Below are positions 7,214 through 15,883 of a stretch of 38,636 nt of DNA, piece after piece; position 1 is the stretch's first letter, and the number at the start of each line of letters is the position of its first letter. The notes under the pieces are model-generated. The model was not told where the DNA came from. It saw only the letters and a program-made list of their open reading frames with translations, and made no database searches. Location: assembly GCF_900100345.1 (NCBI RefSeq), contig NZ_FMTT01000053.1, forward strand, positions 1-38,636, in the 5' to 3' direction. Made by a program: the position numbers and the translations under genes. The DNA comes from Paenibacillus tianmuensis (GTDB taxonomy: Bacteria; Bacillota; Bacilli; Paenibacillales; NBRC-103111).

Positions 7214-9439
7214 ATGATCATCGTAAAACGGGACGGCACGAAGGAAGAACTCGTGTTCTCCAAAATGAAAAAGGTCATCGACTTCGCGTGCGAAACTTAT
7301 CCGGAATGCGATCCGCTGGAGCTGGAAACCGCTCTGCTGCCCTTATTCCGCAACGGGATTACGACCCAGGAAATCCAACGCCTGCTCATTCAGGTAGCCG
7401 TAGAAAAAACAAGCGTCGAGCAGCCGAACTGGCAGTATGTCGCCGCCAAGCTGCTCACATACGATCTTTATAAGGAAGCCCGCTTAAACCGCAAGTACGG
7501 CCATTTCGGCTACGGCGATCTGTATTCGCTAATCACCTATTTGACCGATACGGGCTTGTACGGCAAATACGTTCTGGAGCACTACAGCCGGGAAGAAATT
7601 CAGGAGCTTGGCGCTTACATCAAGCCGGAGCGCGATTACCTGCTGAACTACATCGGCCTCAAGACGCTCGCCGACCGCTATTTGATCAAGGGAGTGGACA
7701 AGGAAGTGCTGGAGCTTCCGCAGGAGCTGTTCATGGGCGTGGCGATGCACCTGGCCATGAAGGAAACAGATAAGCTGCATTGGGCGAAGCAGTTCTACGA
7801 CGTGCTCAGCAATCTGGAGATGACGGTAGCGACGCCGACGCTGGCGAACGCCCGCAAGCCGCTGCATCAGCTCTCCAGCTGTTTTATCGATACGGTACCC
7901 GACAACCTGTGGGGCATCTACAACGTAGACCAAAGCTTTGCGCAGGTATCCAAGCACGGCGGCGGCATGGGCATCTACGTCGGCAAAGTGCGCAGCCGCG
8001 GCTCCAACATCCGCGGGTTCAAGGGCGTCGCCGGCGGCGTCGTGCCTTGGATCAAGAACTACAACAATACGGCCATCGCCGTCGACCAGCTCGGTGTCCG
8101 TTCCGGAGCCGTCGCCGTCTACCTTGACGTGTGGCATAAGGATATTTTGGACTTCCTGAACCTGAAGACGAACAACGGCGACGACCGGATGAAGGCCCAC
8201 GATATTTTCCCGGGCGTCTGTATCCCCGATCTGTTCATGAAAACGCTCGAGGAGCGCGGCACGTGGTACTTGTTCGATCCGCACGAAGTGCGCAAGATCA
8301 AGGGCTACTCGATCGAGGATTCGTGGGGCGAGGAATTCGAAAGTCGCTACTGGGATTGCGTGAACGACGACAAAATTTCGAAGGACGAAATTCCGGCCAT
8401 CGACATTATGAAGCGCATCCTGACCAGCTCGTTTGAAACCGGCACGCCGTTCGTGTTCTTCCGCGATACGGTGAACCGCGCCAACCCGAACAAGCACAAG
8501 GGCATGATTTACTGCTCGAACCTGTGTACCGAAATTTGCCAAAATATGAGCGCCACCGAGATGATCCAGACGGAGCACGAGGACGGCATCATTACGACGA
8601 AGGTGAAAAGCGGCGATTTCGTCGTCTGCAACCTGTCTTCGACCAACCTCGGCCGCGTCTATACGAAGGAAGACATCAAGCGCGTCGTCACGACGCAGAT
8701 GCGAATGATGGACAACGTTATCGACCTGAACTACTACCCGATTCCGCAAGCGGAAATTACGAATAAAAAGTACCGCGCCGTCGGCCTCGGCTCCAGCGGT
8801 TACCATCAAATGCTGGCTCAGCTCAAAATTCAATGGGAATCCGATGAGCACGTGCAGAAAGCCGACGAAGTGTACGAGTGGATGAACTACTACGCCATCA
8901 AAGCGTCGATGGAAATCGCCAAAGAAAAAGGCGCCTATCCCGTATTCGAGGGCAGCGAATGGCAGACCGGCGAATACTTCGAAGCCCGCAGCTACAACAG
9001 CCCGGAATGGCTTGAATTGAAAGAACAGGTCGCGAAACACGGCGTCCGCAACGGCTGGATGTTCGCCATCGCGCCGACGGCATCCACGTCGCTCATCGCC
9101 GGCTCGACGGCCGGGATCGACCCGATCTTCAACAAGTTTTTCGTCGAGGAGAAGAAGAACGCCGTCATCCCGCAAACCGCGCCGAACCTGGGCCCGGAGA
9201 CGATGTGGTTCTACAAGGAAGCGCACCGGATCGACCAGCACTGGAGCATCCGCGCCGCCGGCGCCCGTCAGCGCCATATCGACCAATCGCAATCGTTCAA
9301 CCTGTACATCACGCCGGAGCTGTCCGCCCGCGAGTTCCTGGAAATGTACATGGCCGCTTGGAAGCACGGCTTGAAAACCGTCTACTACTGCCGCAACAAA
9401 AGCCTCGAAGTCGAGGATTGCGTAAGCTGCAGCGCATAG
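7214..9439 (+). CDS. nrdA: Ribonucleoside-diphosphate reductase class Ia, large subunit
   Basis: Catalytic R1 subunit (741 residues) reducing ribonucleoside diphosphates to deoxy forms with NrdB. An ATP-cone (about 1-90, starting VKRDGTKEE) gives allosteric overall control. The redox pair is Cys223 (SSCFIDT) and Cys472 (VVCNLSST). The thiyl-radical residue Cys438 sits in SNLCTEI with Asn436 and Glu440. Tyr724/725 relay the radical, and the C-terminal CVSC (736/739) receives electrons from thioredoxin or glutaredoxin. AAAGGAG lies 8 nt before ATG. The ATP-cone and overall layout argue for class Ia rather than Ib (NrdE). Control by NrdR boxes and a leader terminator is seen upstream. Confidence 0.96.
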   Translation: MIIVKRDGTKEELVFSKMKKVIDFACETYPECDPLELETALLPLFRNGITTQEIQRLLIQVAVEKTSVEQPNWQYVAAKLLTYDLYKEARLNRKYGHFGYGDLYSLITYLTDTGLYGKYVLEHYSREEIQELGAYIKPERDYLLNYIGLKTLADRYLIKGVDKEVLELPQELFMGVAMHLAMKETDKLHWAKQFYDVLSNLEMTVATPTLANARKPLHQLSSCFIDTVPDNLWGIYNVDQSFAQVSKHGGGMGIYVGKVRSRGSNIRGFKGVAGGVVPWIKNYNNTAIAVDQLGVRSGAVAVYLDVWHKDILDFLNLKTNNGDDRMKAHDIFPGVCIPDLFMKTLEERGTWYLFDPHEVRKIKGYSIEDSWGEEFESRYWDCVNDDKISKDEIPAIDIMKRILTSSFETGTPFVFFRDTVNRANPNKHKGMIYCSNLCTEICQNMSATEMIQTEHEDGIITTKVKSGDFVVCNLSSTNLGRVYTKEDIKRVVTTQMRMMDNVIDLNYYPIPQAEITNKKYRAVGLGSSGYHQMLAQLKIQWESDEHVQKADEVYEWMNYYAIKASMEIAKEKGAYPVFEGSEWQTGEYFEARSYNSPEWLELKEQVAKHGVRNGWMFAIAPTASTSLIAGSTAGIDPIFNKFFVEEKKNAVIPQTAPNLGPETMWFYKEAHRIDQHWSIRAAGARQRHIDQSQSFNLYITPELSAREFLEMYMAAWKHGLKTVYYCRNKSLEVEDCVSCSA

Positions 9440-9504
9440 ATGAACATTTTCGCTATCCTAACGGGCCGGGTGCGCTTAAGCACGCCTCCCCAACGAAAAA
9501 ACCC

Positions 9505-9547
9505 GGAGTTCGCGGGCGGCAGCGAAGCGCGCCGCCCAATGAACTCC
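9505..9547 (+). repeat. Hairpin in the nrdA-nrdB gap (first)
   Basis: GGAGTTC pairs with GAACTCC and, inside it, GGGCGGC pairs with GCCGCCC, making a 14-bp interrupted stem. There is no T-run after it, so it is not a standard terminator. Confidence 0.7.
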
Positions 9548-9568
9548 AACGCTCTCAACGTAAAGCGT

Positions 9569-9608
9569 GTACCTAAGACTCTTTGCCGATGCAAAGAGTC
9601 TTAGGTAC
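9569..9608 (+). repeat. 18-bp perfect inverted repeat in the nrdA-nrdB gap (second)
   Basis: GTACCTAAGACTCTTTGC is followed by CGAT and its exact reverse complement. The structure has no poly-T tail. It could slow transcription, protect RNA ends or mark a repeat insertion. Confidence 0.85.
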
Positions 9609-9667
9609 GAAAGCGATCCACCATCAAACATACATCTCCTGCACATTGTCGAGCCTACGACAGCTTT

Positions 9668-9722
9668 GGGGGTCCAGGGGGCAACGCCCCCTGGGGTCCC
9701 CCTTGCAGGGGGACTTAGGGGG
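9668..9722 (+). repeat. GC-rich REP-like double hairpin before nrdB
   Basis: CCAGGGGGC-AAC-GCCCCCTGG (9674-9694) is followed by GTCCCCC paired with GGGGGAC (9696-9714) and then TTAGGGGG. The only purine-rich ribosome-site candidate for nrdB is this final AGGGGG, about 12 nt before its ATG. The repeat therefore seems to supply the translation signal. Its look is that of a dispersed palindromic repeat, but copy number cannot be seen in this window. Confidence 0.7.
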
Positions 9723-9734
9723 TAGAATCCACTT

Positions 9735-10772
9735 ATGGAGCTTCAAAAGAAAAAGCTTTTTAACGAGAACGGCGACCGCGATTGGGGCAAGCGCCGCATG
9801 ATCGGCGGCAACACGACGAACCTGATCGAGCTGAACAACGTCAAATACGACTGGGCAACCAAGATGTACCGCACGATGATGAACAACTTCTGGATTCCCG
9901 AGGAAATCCCGCTCGCGCAGGATGCGAAGGACTATAAATTCCTTTCGCCTATAGAACGCCAAAGCTACGACAAGATCATCAGCTTCCTGATCTTCCTGGA
10001 TTCGCTGCAAACGGCCAACCTGCCGAACATCAACGAGTACATCACGGCTCCGGAAGTCAACCTGTGCCTGACGGTGCAGACGTTCCAGGAAGCCGTGCAC
10101 AGCCAGAGCTATTCGTACATCCTCGACAGCGTCTGCTCGGCGGAAGTGCGCGACGACATCTACAACCAGTGGCGCGAGGACAAGCATCTGCTGCGCCGCA
10201 ACCGGTTCATCACCGACCTGTACGAACAGTTCATCGAGACGCCTTCCACGGAAAACCTGATGCGCACCATCATGGCCAATTACATTCTCGAAGGCATTTA
10301 TTTTTACAGCGGCTTCAGCTTCTTCTATGCGCTTGGACGCCAAGGCAAAATGCTCGGCACCGTCTCGGAGATCAAGTACATTCAGCGCGACGAGCTGACG
10401 CATCTGGCGCTGTTCCAGAACATTTTCCGGGAAATCCGCAAGGAAAATCCGGAGCTGTTCACGGACGAGCTGATCGAGGACCTGCGTCAGATGATGAAGA
10501 CGGCTGTCCAGCACGAGATCGAGTGGGGCCAATACATCACGAACAACAACATTCACGGCCTGAGCAATGACATCATCGAACAGTACATCAAATATTTGTC
10601 CAACGAGCGCCTGCGCAAACTCGGTTTGGAAATTTTGTACCCCGATGTCGTCGAGCACCCGATGAAATGGGTCGAGACGTTCAGCAACATGAACAGCATG
10701 AAGACGGACTTTTTCGAGCAAAAGGTGACCAACTACAGCAAATCGTCCAACCTGAACTGGGACGACCTGTAA
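9735..10772 (+). CDS. nrdB: Ribonucleoside-diphosphate reductase class Ia, small subunit
   Basis: The R2 subunit (345 residues) houses the diferric centre and tyrosyl radical. Ligands are visible in helix order: Asp89 (FLDSLQ), Glu119 and His122 with radical Tyr126 (QEAVHSQSY), Glu186 (ILEGIYFYSGF), and Glu220 and His223 (RDELTHL). The radical Tyr is present, so this is a classical iron-tyrosyl enzyme. The C-terminal tail NLNWDDL would dock on NrdA. It follows nrdA after a 295-bp gap full of hairpins, unusually long for an nrd operon. It is closed by its own terminator. Confidence 0.96.
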   Translation: MELQKKKLFNENGDRDWGKRRMIGGNTTNLIELNNVKYDWATKMYRTMMNNFWIPEEIPLAQDAKDYKFLSPIERQSYDKIISFLIFLDSLQTANLPNINEYITAPEVNLCLTVQTFQEAVHSQSYSYILDSVCSAEVRDDIYNQWREDKHLLRRNRFITDLYEQFIETPSTENLMRTIMANYILEGIYFYSGFSFFYALGRQGKMLGTVSEIKYIQRDELTHLALFQNIFREIRKENPELFTDELIEDLRQMMKTAVQHEIEWGQYITNNNIHGLSNDIIEQYIKYLSNERLRKLGLEILYPDVVEHPMKWVETFSNMNSMKTDFFEQKVTNYSKSSNLNWDDL

Positions 10773-10787
10773 GCCGGATCACGAACG

Positions 10788-10836
10788 AAAGCATCCCGCT
10801 TCCTTTGCCTTCACGGCAGCGAAGCGGGATGCTTTT
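10788..10836 (+). terminator. Intrinsic terminator of nrdB
   Basis: AAAGCATCCCGCTTC pairs with GAAGCGGGATGCTTT across a roughly 16-nt loop and runs into a short T-stretch. Confidence 0.85.
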
Positions 10837-10854
10837 CATTGTAATCCATCTACT

Positions 10855-12411
10855 TTATAAAGAAGACATATTCTTCTTCCGTTCCGTTTGCAGCTCGTGG
10901 CAGATCGTCTCCAGCTCCTTCGCGAGCCGTGTAAGCCCTTCCGTCGAAGCGGTGATCGACTCCATCGCCGATAGCTGCTCCTGCGACGAGGAGAGCACAT
11001 GATTCGCCCCTGCCGCACTGTCGTCGGAAATGCGCGCCACCTCGTTCAAGGCCGCCGTCACCTGCTCCGACCCTGCCGACATTTGCTGGGCAGCCGCCGA
11101 AATATCCTGGATTTGATCGCTTACTTTTTTCGCTTCATCTACAATGAGCCGGAATACGTCCCCGGCTTCGTTCACCGCCGTATGACTCGTTTCGACCTGA
11201 CCTGCGCTTGCTCTCATCACCGATACGGCCGATACCGTCGCCTGCTGGATCTCTTCGATCAGCTGCGTGATTTGCCCCGCCGACGCTTCCGCTTGCTCCG
11301 CGAGCTTCCTAACCTCGCGCGCCACCACGGCGAAGCCCGCTCCGTGCTCTCCCGCCCGGGCCGCTTCGATGGCCGCATTCAGCGCAAGCAGGTTCGTTTG
11401 GGAAGCTACCCCGGAAATCAGCGTAGCGATCTCTCCGATTTCGACGGACTGCTTCTCCAGTCGCTGCAAAGCGGCAGACACTTCCGTCGAGGAGCTTTTC
11501 AAAGCGCCGAGCTGCGATACCGCTTGACCGATCGTATCGTTCCCTTTCTCCGCTTCCTCCACCATGTTGAGCGACGCCTCCGAGACAGTCGCCGACGATT
11601 CGGCCACGCGCTGTACGCCGATTGACATCTCTTCCATCGCGCGCGCGCTGTCTTTGCTGGTCTGCGCCTGCTCTTCCGTTCCCGTCGCCATGTTTTCCAT
11701 CGAGGTCATGATCTGGCGGTTCGCCAGCAGCGTCTGCTCGGTGTTCTCATTGAGCCGTCCCACATAATCGACGAGTTGCTCGGAGCTGTCCGTCAGCTTG
11801 TTTAGAATATTGCTGAGCAGCTTCTGCTTCTCCTGCTTATCCTCTTCAAGCATCGCCACGGTTTCCTTTTTCTTTGTGATTTGCCATACGGTTGTTCCCG
11901 CTGTCAGCAAAAGGAACACGGCATGAATCGCCAGCATTTCGAATCCGTACCCTTCCTTGCCGAACACAAGCTCCGAATACAGCCAGTAGGCGGCGATGTA
12001 TTGCAGGGCGAACAAAGCCGTCATAAGCCAAATCAGCTTCGTATCTTCATAAAAGGCCATCAAAGCGATAACCATGAAGATCGAGAAATAAAATTCGACC
12101 ATCCCGCCCGATCCGACAATCATCGCCATACTCGTGAATGTCATGGACAGCGCATTGAACAGCGGAACGTAACGTTGATGCCCCCGCCAAAATAACACCC
12201 CAGCGACGACTAACAGAAGCAGCGGAGCCCCCAAAAACACATTCAGAAGCATTTCGTAAGCCAGCAAATCGTGCTTGGACTCAAATACATGCATCCATCG
12301 GAACAAAGCGCATGCGAGCACGGCCAACAAGTACGTTCCGAACGCCACCGGCAAGGACATCCGGTTTTTAATCGCTAACACATCGGGCTTCGTGGATAAC
12401 AAAAAGCTCAC
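10855..12411 (-). CDS. Methyl-accepting chemotaxis protein with polytopic sensor
   Basis: A chemoreceptor of 518 residues. About six membrane helices fill residues 18-178 with almost no extracellular domain, and there is no HAMP. The cytoplasmic coiled coil carries the signalling tip ISGVASQTNLLALNAAIEAARAGE (near 337), which contacts CheA/CheW. It then continues with GFAVVAREVRKLAEQ. Glu/Gln-rich heptads on both sides are candidate methylation sites. Sensing probably occurs within the membrane, or reflects membrane or energy state. The frame starts at GTG 12411 with GGAT almost touching it; ATG at 12360 is possible. No other chemotaxis gene is nearby. Confidence 0.93.
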   Translation of the reverse strand: MSFLLSTKPDVLAIKNRMSLPVAFGTYLLAVLACALFRWMHVFESKHDLLAYEMLLNVFLGAPLLLLVVAGVLFWRGHQRYVPLFNALSMTFTSMAMIVGSGGMVEFYFSIFMVIALMAFYEDTKLIWLMTALFALQYIAAYWLYSELVFGKEGYGFEMLAIHAVFLLLTAGTTVWQITKKKETVAMLEEDKQEKQKLLSNILNKLTDSSEQLVDYVGRLNENTEQTLLANRQIMTSMENMATGTEEQAQTSKDSARAMEEMSIGVQRVAESSATVSEASLNMVEEAEKGNDTIGQAVSQLGALKSSSTEVSAALQRLEKQSVEIGEIATLISGVASQTNLLALNAAIEAARAGEHGAGFAVVAREVRKLAEQAEASAGQITQLIEEIQQATVSAVSVMRASAGQVETSHTAVNEAGDVFRLIVDEAKKVSDQIQDISAAAQQMSAGSEQVTAALNEVARISDDSAAGANHVLSSSQEQLSAMESITASTEGLTRLAKELETICHELQTERKKNMSSL

Positions 12412-12479
12412 ATCCTATTCACTAAGGTCGAAGCTATACTCTTTATCACATATTATATCGGTCGGAAGTCCTATTTTTT

Positions 12480-12521
12480 ATAGTAAAAAACGAAAAAACC
12501 GTGACAGGTCGCCGTCACGGT
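12480..12521 (-). terminator. Intrinsic terminator of the HPt-REC-GGDEF-REC gene
   Basis: ACCGTGAC and GTCACGGT (12498-12521) form the stem. TTTTTTCGTTTTTT follows on the minus strand, right after the stop codon. Confidence 0.9.
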
Positions 12522-12522
12522 C

Positions 12523-14244
12523 TCAGTTTAATTCCAGCAATTCCTTCACCTTGAGCTCCAGTTCAACCATGGAAAACGGTTTGTGCATATACGCATTCGC
12601 TCCAAGCTGCATTCCCCGGCTCGTATCCTCCTCCCGGCTGCGCCCCGAAAGAACGAGCACTTTCGTATGGGGTGGCCGCGTGCCGCGGTCCCTCATCCGT
12701 TCGAGCACGCCGTACCCGTCGAGACGCGGCATCACGCCGTCGAGAATACACAGATCGACCGGGCTGCCAAGCAGCGTCAAATAAGCCTCTTCCCCATCGG
12801 ACGCCTCCTTGAAGTCAATCGGCAGGTGCTTGAGCTTCGCCATCAGAATCGAGCGTAAAATATTGTCGTCGTCAGCAATCAGCACCATCTTGCGCACAGC
12901 CTTGTCCGTCTCCGTACCGGAAGCGTCGCCGGTATACAGCATTACCCGGTTGCGGCCGTTTTGCTTGGCCTCGTACATCGCATCGTCCGCCCGTCGGATC
13001 CACTCGTTCAGCGTAAGGTCGGGCTGCCACTCCGACACGCCGGCCGAGAACGTAATGTGAAACGACTGGCCCTCGTTTTGCGCCACGGGGCCTTGATGCG
13101 TCAGCCTCAAGATGCCTTCGATCGTCTTTTTGGCGTCGGCGGCGGACGTGCCGGGCAGCACGACCACGAATTCCTCGCCTCCGAAGCGGGCGATCAGATC
13201 CGTAGCGCGCAAATTCGCCTGCAGGAGATGGGCGAGGCCTTGCAGCACCAAATCCCCGATCGGATGCCCGTACGTATCGTTGATCGATTTGAACCGGTCG
13301 ATATCGATGAATACCATTGAGATCGTCCCGGGATACCGTGCGACACGCTGCAGCTCGACTTGAATTTGGTGGTCAAAATACCGCCGGTTGTACACCCCCG
13401 TCAACGGGTCGCGGAACGCCATTTGCTCGAACGTCTTGGTCCGCTTGAGCAGGCTGTAGATGCGGGCGGCCAGCTCTTCGTATTGAAACGGCTTGACCAC
13501 ATAGTCGTCTGCGCCCAAGTAGAAGCAGCGGACCTTGTCATATACGTCGCTGTGCCCGGACAGCACGATCAAGGGCACGAGCTTCAAATTCGGGTCTTCC
13601 TTCAAAAATTCGAACAGCTCGTAACCGCTGTCCGGATGCATCATGAGATCGAGCGAAATCAAGTCGTACGAACGCTCCCGGATCAGCCGCTGCGCCGATT
13701 GGACGTCTGCGGCCTCATCCACCTCGTAGCCGTCCAGCTTCAGACGCCGGACCAGATAAGTCCGCAGCACTTCGTCATCGTCGATGACAAGCAGCCGTTC
13801 GCCCTGCGGAGCCGTGATGTTGATCTGCAGCTGCTCCTGCTGCTCATCCAGCTCCAGCTCGCGTGCGATGGTATCGATCTCCAATTCCAATTCGAGCACC
13901 GCCGCAAGGGAAGCCTGCGAGCACCGCCGAAACCGCGCTTGAACCGCTGGCGACGCTACGACTTCCTCATCCTGCGACCATTCCCAGTGCTGGACCAATT
14001 TTTCGGCGATCGTCCCGATGCGCCCAAAACCGAACATCGGCGCGCTGCCTTTCAGCGTATGCACGACCCGGTAAAACCAGCGGGCCGACTCGAACGCATC
14101 CTCCGGCTCCGCATCCTCGGTCCAATGCCGCAGCTGCTGCAGCTGCTTATTCAGCTCGCGAATATATTTTTTCCGGCCTTCCTTCAGCAGCCGGGCCTCT
14201 CGTTTCATCCGGTCGTCAGAGGGTGTTTGATGCAAAGCCTTCAC
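12523..14244 (-). CDS. Hybrid HPt-REC-GGDEF-REC diguanylate cyclase
   Basis: A cytoplasmic 573-residue signalling protein with four modules. An HPt-like domain (about 15-130) has His62 in HTLKGSA. The first receiver (150-268) has acidic pocket VIDDDE, phospho-acceptor Asp199 and KPF. The GGDEF domain (270-440) has GGEEF at 355-359 and an intact inhibitory RATD at 346-349. The second receiver (453-573) has ADDD, Asp502 in LDGVMPRLDG, and KPF. It should make c-di-GMP under phosphorelay control with product inhibition. GTG 14244 follows GGAG by about 8 nt. The stand-alone receiver gene ends 29 bp upstream, so the two probably form an operon. No histidine kinase is adjacent. Confidence 0.93.
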   Translation of the reverse strand: MKALHQTPSDDRMKREARLLKEGRKKYIRELNKQLQQLRHWTEDAEPEDAFESARWFYRVVHTLKGSAPMFGFGRIGTIAEKLVQHWEWSQDEEVVASPAVQARFRRCSQASLAAVLELELEIDTIARELELDEQQEQLQINITAPQGERLLVIDDDEVLRTYLVRRLKLDGYEVDEAADVQSAQRLIRERSYDLISLDLMMHPDSGYELFEFLKEDPNLKLVPLIVLSGHSDVYDKVRCFYLGADDYVVKPFQYEELAARIYSLLKRTKTFEQMAFRDPLTGVYNRRYFDHQIQVELQRVARYPGTISMVFIDIDRFKSINDTYGHPIGDLVLQGLAHLLQANLRATDLIARFGGEEFVVVLPGTSAADAKKTIEGILRLTHQGPVAQNEGQSFHITFSAGVSEWQPDLTLNEWIRRADDAMYEAKQNGRNRVMLYTGDASGTETDKAVRKMVLIADDDNILRSILMAKLKHLPIDFKEASDGEEAYLTLLGSPVDLCILDGVMPRLDGYGVLERMRDRGTRPPHTKVLVLSGRSREEDTSRGMQLGANAYMHKPFSMVELELKVKELLELN

Positions 14245-14273
14245 TTCCCGTCTCCGGTATAAATTTTTATCGA

Positions 14274-14657
14274 TTAACGCGCATCGCGCCGGATCAGCTC
14301 TTCCACAGTATCCAGCAGCTGCAGCGGACTGAACGGTTTGACGATATATTGCGTAACACCCGCCGCCTTGGCACGTTCCCGGTCCTTATCGAGCGCTTTG
14401 GCCGTCAAAAGAATAACCGGCGTATCCGCATTCGGGTTCGCATGGCCGCGCAGCCATTCGCAGACTTCCACTCCGGTGCGTTCGGGCATCATATAGTCCA
14501 GAATAATTAAATCGAACGGCTGCTCCTGCAAATAGGCAAGCGCCTGCGCCCCGTCCTCCGCTTCGGTAAGCTCGTATCCTTCCTCGGCCAACGTTTCCGT
14601 TAACAAAAACCGCAAGGCCGCTTCGTCATCGGCCAATAAAATTTTATAAGCTGCCAT
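14274..14657 (-). CDS. Stand-alone receiver (CheY-like) response regulator
   Basis: A single receiver domain of 127 residues starting MAAYKILLADDE. The acidic pair (ADDE), phospho-acceptor Asp in LIILDYMMPERTG, the TAK switch segment and the terminal KPFSP are all present. No output domain is attached. It lies first in a two-gene unit with the HPt-REC-GGDEF-REC gene, whose HPt His is a plausible phosphate partner (inference). The start at 14657 has GGAG 5 nt upstream; an in-frame ATG at 14678 does not. Confidence 0.92.
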   Translation of the reverse strand: MAAYKILLADDEAALRFLLTETLAEEGYELTEAEDGAQALAYLQEQPFDLIILDYMMPERTGVEVCEWLRGHANPNADTPVILLTAKALDKDRERAKAAGVTQYIVKPFSPLQLLDTVEELIRRDAR

Positions 14658-14737
14658 AAGCGCTCCTTCATGGTGCATGCTCTATGGAAATCATTATAGC
14701 ACGGATGATTGTCGTATGGTTGATCGACGCGATAGTT

Positions 14738-15214
14738 TTAAAGCATGCTGCCAGGCTCTTGCTTCCTGCGGGCATACTCGCGCCAGGAGCCGCCTTTAAT
14801 GCGCGGATATCCCCTCGGCTCATTCCACAAATAGATCCATCCCTCGCGTTCTTCCCGCCGGCTGTCGCGCACCCAGACGCGTTCATAATCGTTCCGTGCG
14901 CCGGGCCCGTCATACTCCTCCAGTTCATCCATCCGATGCAGACCTTCCTGCGTCACGACCAGCCATTCGCCTTCGATGTCCGTCTCGCCGCCGCAGCCTG
15001 ACAGGACGAGTCCGGGATAAGCCCCTGCATCGAATAATACGCCGCGTACCCGTCCGGGGCGGACCGAGAGCACGTAAGGCGCGACTACATGATGGTTCGA
15101 TTCGCCGACCAACAGCGTTCCATAGACGAAAACCCGGATCAGATCGGTTCCCTCCTTCAAGCCAACCGGCGAATCGCTTCCATAGTGACGGTTGCCGGCT
15201 GGTGGAAATTCCAT
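14738..15214 (-). CDS. Gamma-glutamylcyclotransferase (GGCT/AIG2-like) family protein
   Basis: The core VFVYGTLLVGESNHH and the later LHRMDELEEYDGPG...YERVWV pattern mark a GGCT fold. Members cyclise gamma-glutamyl amines or peptides. Glu in DELEEYD is the probable catalytic acid region. The frame opens at ATG 15214, but the first 24 residues do not look like the family. A strong AAGGAGG (15151-15157) instead stands 8 nt before a CTG at 15142. From there the protein would begin right at the family N-terminus (LIRVFVYGTL). A TATTAT -10-like box close to 15214 would also make that ATG nearly leaderless. The true start may be the non-standard CTG. Confidence 0.8.
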   Translation of the reverse strand: MEFPPAGNRHYGSDSPVGLKEGTDLIRVFVYGTLLVGESNHHVVAPYVLSVRPGRVRGVLFDAGAYPGLVLSGCGGETDIEGEWLVVTQEGLHRMDELEEYDGPGARNDYERVWVRDSRREEREGWIYLWNEPRGYPRIKGGSWREYARRKQEPGSML

Positions 15215-15352
15215 TTTCTTCTATAATACCATAAGCCAAGCTTGGGGAATCGGGTGATTTGCCCTATCTTTGACCGCGTGTCCTGTCCGAAAAAGTCAGA
15301 CTGGCATACATTGTCCATAAGCCGAAGTTTACGGGGGGAAGGGGGGAGCGCC

Positions 15353-15493
15353 ATGCTTAGTCCCGAAGATGCGAACAAGATGATCCGCTTTTTGTCGGCG
15401 GCTTATTTTTGCACCGAATCGGAGGAGGCGCGTAAAGTGTTTAACCGGTTGGCCAACGAGCTGCGCAAAGCTTCCGGACAGCCGGAACAATAA
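15353..15493 (+). CDS. Small 46-residue hypothetical protein
   Basis: ATG 15353 follows GGGGGGAG by four bases. The product begins MLSPEDANKMIRFLSAAYF and is charged and helix-prone, without a signal peptide or membrane segment. I do not recognise a family. It is a lone plus-strand gene between two minus-strand units, ending before the CD3324 terminator. The open frame extends to 15242 but that part has no start signal. Confidence 0.6.
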   Translation: MLSPEDANKMIRFLSAAYFCTESEEARKVFNRLANELRKASGQPEQ

Positions 15494-15510
15494 GAGGTTG
15501 AAGACAATAG

Positions 15511-15539
15511 AAAAAAGCCAAAAGCGTCCACTTCTGGCT
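15511..15539 (-). terminator. Terminator of the CD3324-family gene
   Basis: AGCCAGAAG and CTTTTGGCT (one G-T pair, 6-nt loop) are followed by TTTTTTC on the minus strand. Confidence 0.8.
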
Positions 15540-15574
15540 TGTTCCGTTTGCGATTATTTTCGCTATCCTTCCGG

Positions 15575-15883
15575 CTAGTGCCTGGTGGACGCCGTTTCCT
15601 GCTGCCGCGAATTCAGTCCGCGGGTTTTCACGATGATTTTCCGAATGCTGTCCTCCGACAGATGAAACTGACGGATTAGATCGGTGACCGTATGTCCATT
15701 CTCATACAGCCGGAAAATTTCAAAATTCCGACGCATAATCGACTGCCGGGTGCCGTTGTTCTCCCCCCAGCCTGCGCGGGTCTGTTCTTTTTTCGGTATA
15801 TAAATGATTTCGCCCTGAATATAGTCCTGCAGCTGCTTGAGCAGGCTAGGGGGCAAAATATCCTTCCCATTCTTGTACCCCAC
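15575..15883 (-). CDS. CD3324-family helix-turn-helix protein
   Basis: The 102-residue product begins MGYKNGKDILPPSLLKQLQDY and continues GEIIYIPKK, GWGENNGTRQS and LSEDSIRKIIVKTR. That is the recognisable layout of CD3324-family proteins. The C-terminal half (about 50-92) is a helix-turn-helix of the Mor-like type, so DNA binding is likely; targets are unknown. GTG 15883 has AAAGGAGG 9 nt upstream. A 32-codon ORF with its own strong ribosome site overlaps the first 38 bp in another frame, which suggests translational coupling. Confidence 0.85.
   Translation of the reverse strand: MGYKNGKDILPPSLLKQLQDYIQGEIIYIPKKEQTRAGWGENNGTRQSIMRRNFEIFRLYENGHTVTDLIRQFHLSEDSIRKIIVKTRGLNSRQQETASTRH

Noticed and set aside
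7529..9367. Long open frame (612 codons) antisense to nrdA
   Set aside because: nrdA has all catalytic residues in its frame. The antisense frame arises from GC-rich third positions and has no recognisable domain. The same reasoning removes antisense frames over the AKR, nrdB, pbuX, phnD and phnE genes.
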